DNA of 64,000 nucleotides from Legionella fallonii LLAP-10. Its GTDB lineage: Bacteria; Pseudomonadota; Gammaproteobacteria; Legionellales; Legionellaceae. Below the pieces are notes generated by a model. It saw only the letters and a program-made list of their open reading frames with translations, did no database searches and was not told the DNA's origin. The stretch spans positions 2,509,001-2,573,000 of the forward strand of contig NZ_LN614827.1 of assembly GCF_000953135.1 (NCBI RefSeq). Reading direction: 5' to 3'. Each line of letters begins with the position of its first letter. Positions within the stretch are counted from its first letter, which is position 1. A program made the position numbers and the translations under genes. Positions 62,643 to 64,000 of the stretch are shown one piece after another.

Positions 62643-64000
62643 TTATGTTGATGATAAACGGACACTTGGTGAGGGAGGAGTAACCTCTACCTCAGCAGCC
62701 GCTCCTTCTGTTTTAAGAGTCTCTGGCTGATGTTTCCAATCTTGAACTGTAGATTTCATTGATTTCATTGATTTTTCAGCTATCTCTGAGGCTTCTTTTT
62801 TATGTCCCAATTTTTCCTGACTCAGGACCTCTATGTGTCCTATCTTGTTATTAACAAGAGTCTCGTTTTCTTTAAAAACTGTTTTATAAAGAGAGTCTTT
62901 GGCATAATAACTGATTCCAAAAGTACTATCTCTCTCTGATTCAGGATTAAATACAGGAGAATCTACTTCAATGCAGTCGCGATCAAATTTCATATTGGGA
63001 TCTTTTTCTCCAATAGTAACTAATGCAGTCCATAAATAACGCAACTCTTCCGCATTATCCCCTGATAAATAAATCTTGTTTTCCTTAGAGGGAGGACCAT
63101 CCATGTTTGCTAAAATGGAGTTGGCCATATTCATAGAAAATTTTACCCTAGCTTGCTCAAGGTCCTTATCTGATAGGCCGGGTTGTTTCTGTGGAAATGC
63201 TTCTACCACAAACTTTGATGGGTGCCTTCGTGTAATACTGCCATCTTTATTGCTGTTAACAATACCGGGTTCTGTATCAGGATGTGATTCTGAGTAACGT
63301 CCAAAACTCACAATCTTACGACTTCCACCAGGAGCTCTGGGATCAGCGATTATGGTTTCATGGGTCACATCATGATCCATAGCTTCATCAGGTTCTAATT
63401 TATCATCTAATAAAAAATTAAGTGCTTTCCCCGTCGATGTTCTCGAAGTAGTAGGGTTGTTATTATGGGGTACTGGGCCAGTAGGTAAGGGACGTGGCTG
63501 ATTAATTGGACGTCGATGTCTTGTGATTTCTGAGGAGTCATAATAATAACTTTCTTTTGCATCAACAGCCCTATCAATCGCTTTTAAGATACCATTTTTA
63601 CCAATCAACTTTTCTTGCACTTGGGTATAAAAGGTAAGTCTTTCATCCACCTTCTCTAGTTCTGTATTAACATTATTACGTAATTTTGTAATTTTCGCTG
63701 CGACATCTGGGTTAGCATGGGGGGGAGATCCTGTTGGCAAACTCTCCAAATGACTTTTTAGTAATAATTTATCGCGTCGAAGTTCATCCAGGATAAGTGC
63801 GCAGTCTTTAGCCATTTCCTGGTATTTAGGTTTCATCTCTCCGGCTTCTTGCCTGGCCTTTTCCCTGAATGAAGGATTAAATAAATGGATGGGCTGAACA
63901 TCGAGTAGCGCTCGATGGTCCTTTTCTTTGTTATCTAAATTTTTTTGATGCTCTTGAATAGTCTCTAACTCTTCATTTAATTTGTCTATAGATGAATTAG
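62643..64000 (-). CDS. Coiled-coil protein, effector-like (5' end outside the window)
   Basis: The frame is open to the right window edge, so at least 451 residues; an internal ATG at 63836 is probably not the start because NSSIDKLNEELETIQEHQKN and following codons upstream are in the same frame without a stop or a ribosome-binding site at 63836. Visible part: coiled coil (KLNEELETIQEHQ, LRRDKLLLKSHLE, KVDERLTFYTQVQEK), a Pro/Asn-rich linker (RPLPTGPVPHNNNPTTS), a mixed domain, and a Ser/Pro-rich end. Family not recognised. Confidence 0.65.
   Translation of the reverse strand, partial: NSSIDKLNEELETIQEHQKNLDNKEKDHRALLDVQPIHLFNPSFREKARQEAGEMKPKYQEMAKDCALILDELRRDKLLLKSHLESLPTGSPPHANPDVAAKITKLRNNVNTELEKVDERLTFYTQVQEKLIGKNGILKAIDRAVDAKESYYYDSSEITRHRRPINQPRPLPTGPVPHNNNPTTSRTSTGKALNFLLDDKLEPDEAMDHDVTHETIIADPRAPGGSRKIVSFGRYSESHPDTEPGIVNSNKDGSITRRHPSKFVVEAFPQKQPGLSDKDLEQARVKFSMNMANSILANMDGPPSKENKIYLSGDNAEELRYLWTALVTIGEKDPNMKFDRDCIEVDSPVFNPESERDSTFGISYYAKDSLYKTVFKENETLVNNKIGHIEVLSQEKLGHKKEASEIAEKSMKSMKSTVQDWKHQPETLKTEGAAAEVEVTPPSPSVRLSST

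Overview
The window looks like chromosomal DNA of a Legionella-type gammaproteobacterium. The DNA is AT-rich. It carries a Tol-Pal lipoprotein of Legionella size, a bacterial mevalonate pathway, an AnkH/LegA3-like ankyrin protein, and many effector-like proteins (Dbl-homology RhoGEF, coiled coil with membrane hairpin, host-type CaaX terminus) mixed with conserved housekeeping genes. The species cannot be told from the sequence alone.

Layout. 1-4461 (minus strand): start of cpoB/ybgF, pal, then an Mla-type lipid transport operon (STAS-MlaE permease, MlaF ATPase, MlaD/MCE protein, PqiC-like lipoprotein). 4659-9584: a coiled-coil/membrane protein, a decayed fragment of its paralogue, a DH-domain (RhoGEF) effector candidate, an ABC-F ATPase and two small secreted His-rich proteins. 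9872-13064: mevalonate genes fni, mvaA and a GHMP kinase, overlapping as one operon. 13165-13522: two identical tRNA-Lys and one tRNA-Arg.

13587 to about 33400 is accessory DNA entered through an integrase next to tRNA-Arg. It holds phage-like control genes, an unknown 435-residue protein, and what I read as an undescribed borosin-type RiPP locus: a 72-residue precursor with a repeated C-terminal core, a split tetrapyrrole-methylase-family N-methyltransferase, an MFS exporter, a two-gene ABC exporter and an aldo/keto reductase. After it come GNAT, NYN, MazG and RHH genes. Next is a cluster of tRNA-quality genes (DUF2000, YbaK-like deacylase, AlaX-like protein, a second threonyl-tRNA synthetase). 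The synthetase is preceded by a 34-codon leader ORF ending in Thr codons and by a structured RNA that can pair with its Shine-Dalgarno.

33472-37439: an IS4-like element that has cut the end of a coiled-coil membrane protein gene, and a gene broken by a one-base frameshift in a G5 run. 37880-46886: rapA, a double cupin, a YjjG-like phosphatase, an array of about 150-bp repeats beside a DUF559 gene, an MgtC-like protein, a PEBP protein and an AidB-like dehydrogenase. 47044-52134: small secreted or unknown proteins, a solute-binding protein, AnkH/LegA3-like ankyrin protein and a divergent Smr protein.

52441-58949: a 95-bp repeat array, then a conserved block of asd, aroC, prmB, a divergent smrB, and rhodanese-grxC-secB-gpsA. 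59034-64000: an effector candidate ending in a CaaX box, two large inverted-repeat elements, an unknown 443-residue protein, murI, and the 3' part of a coiled-coil gene that runs off the window.
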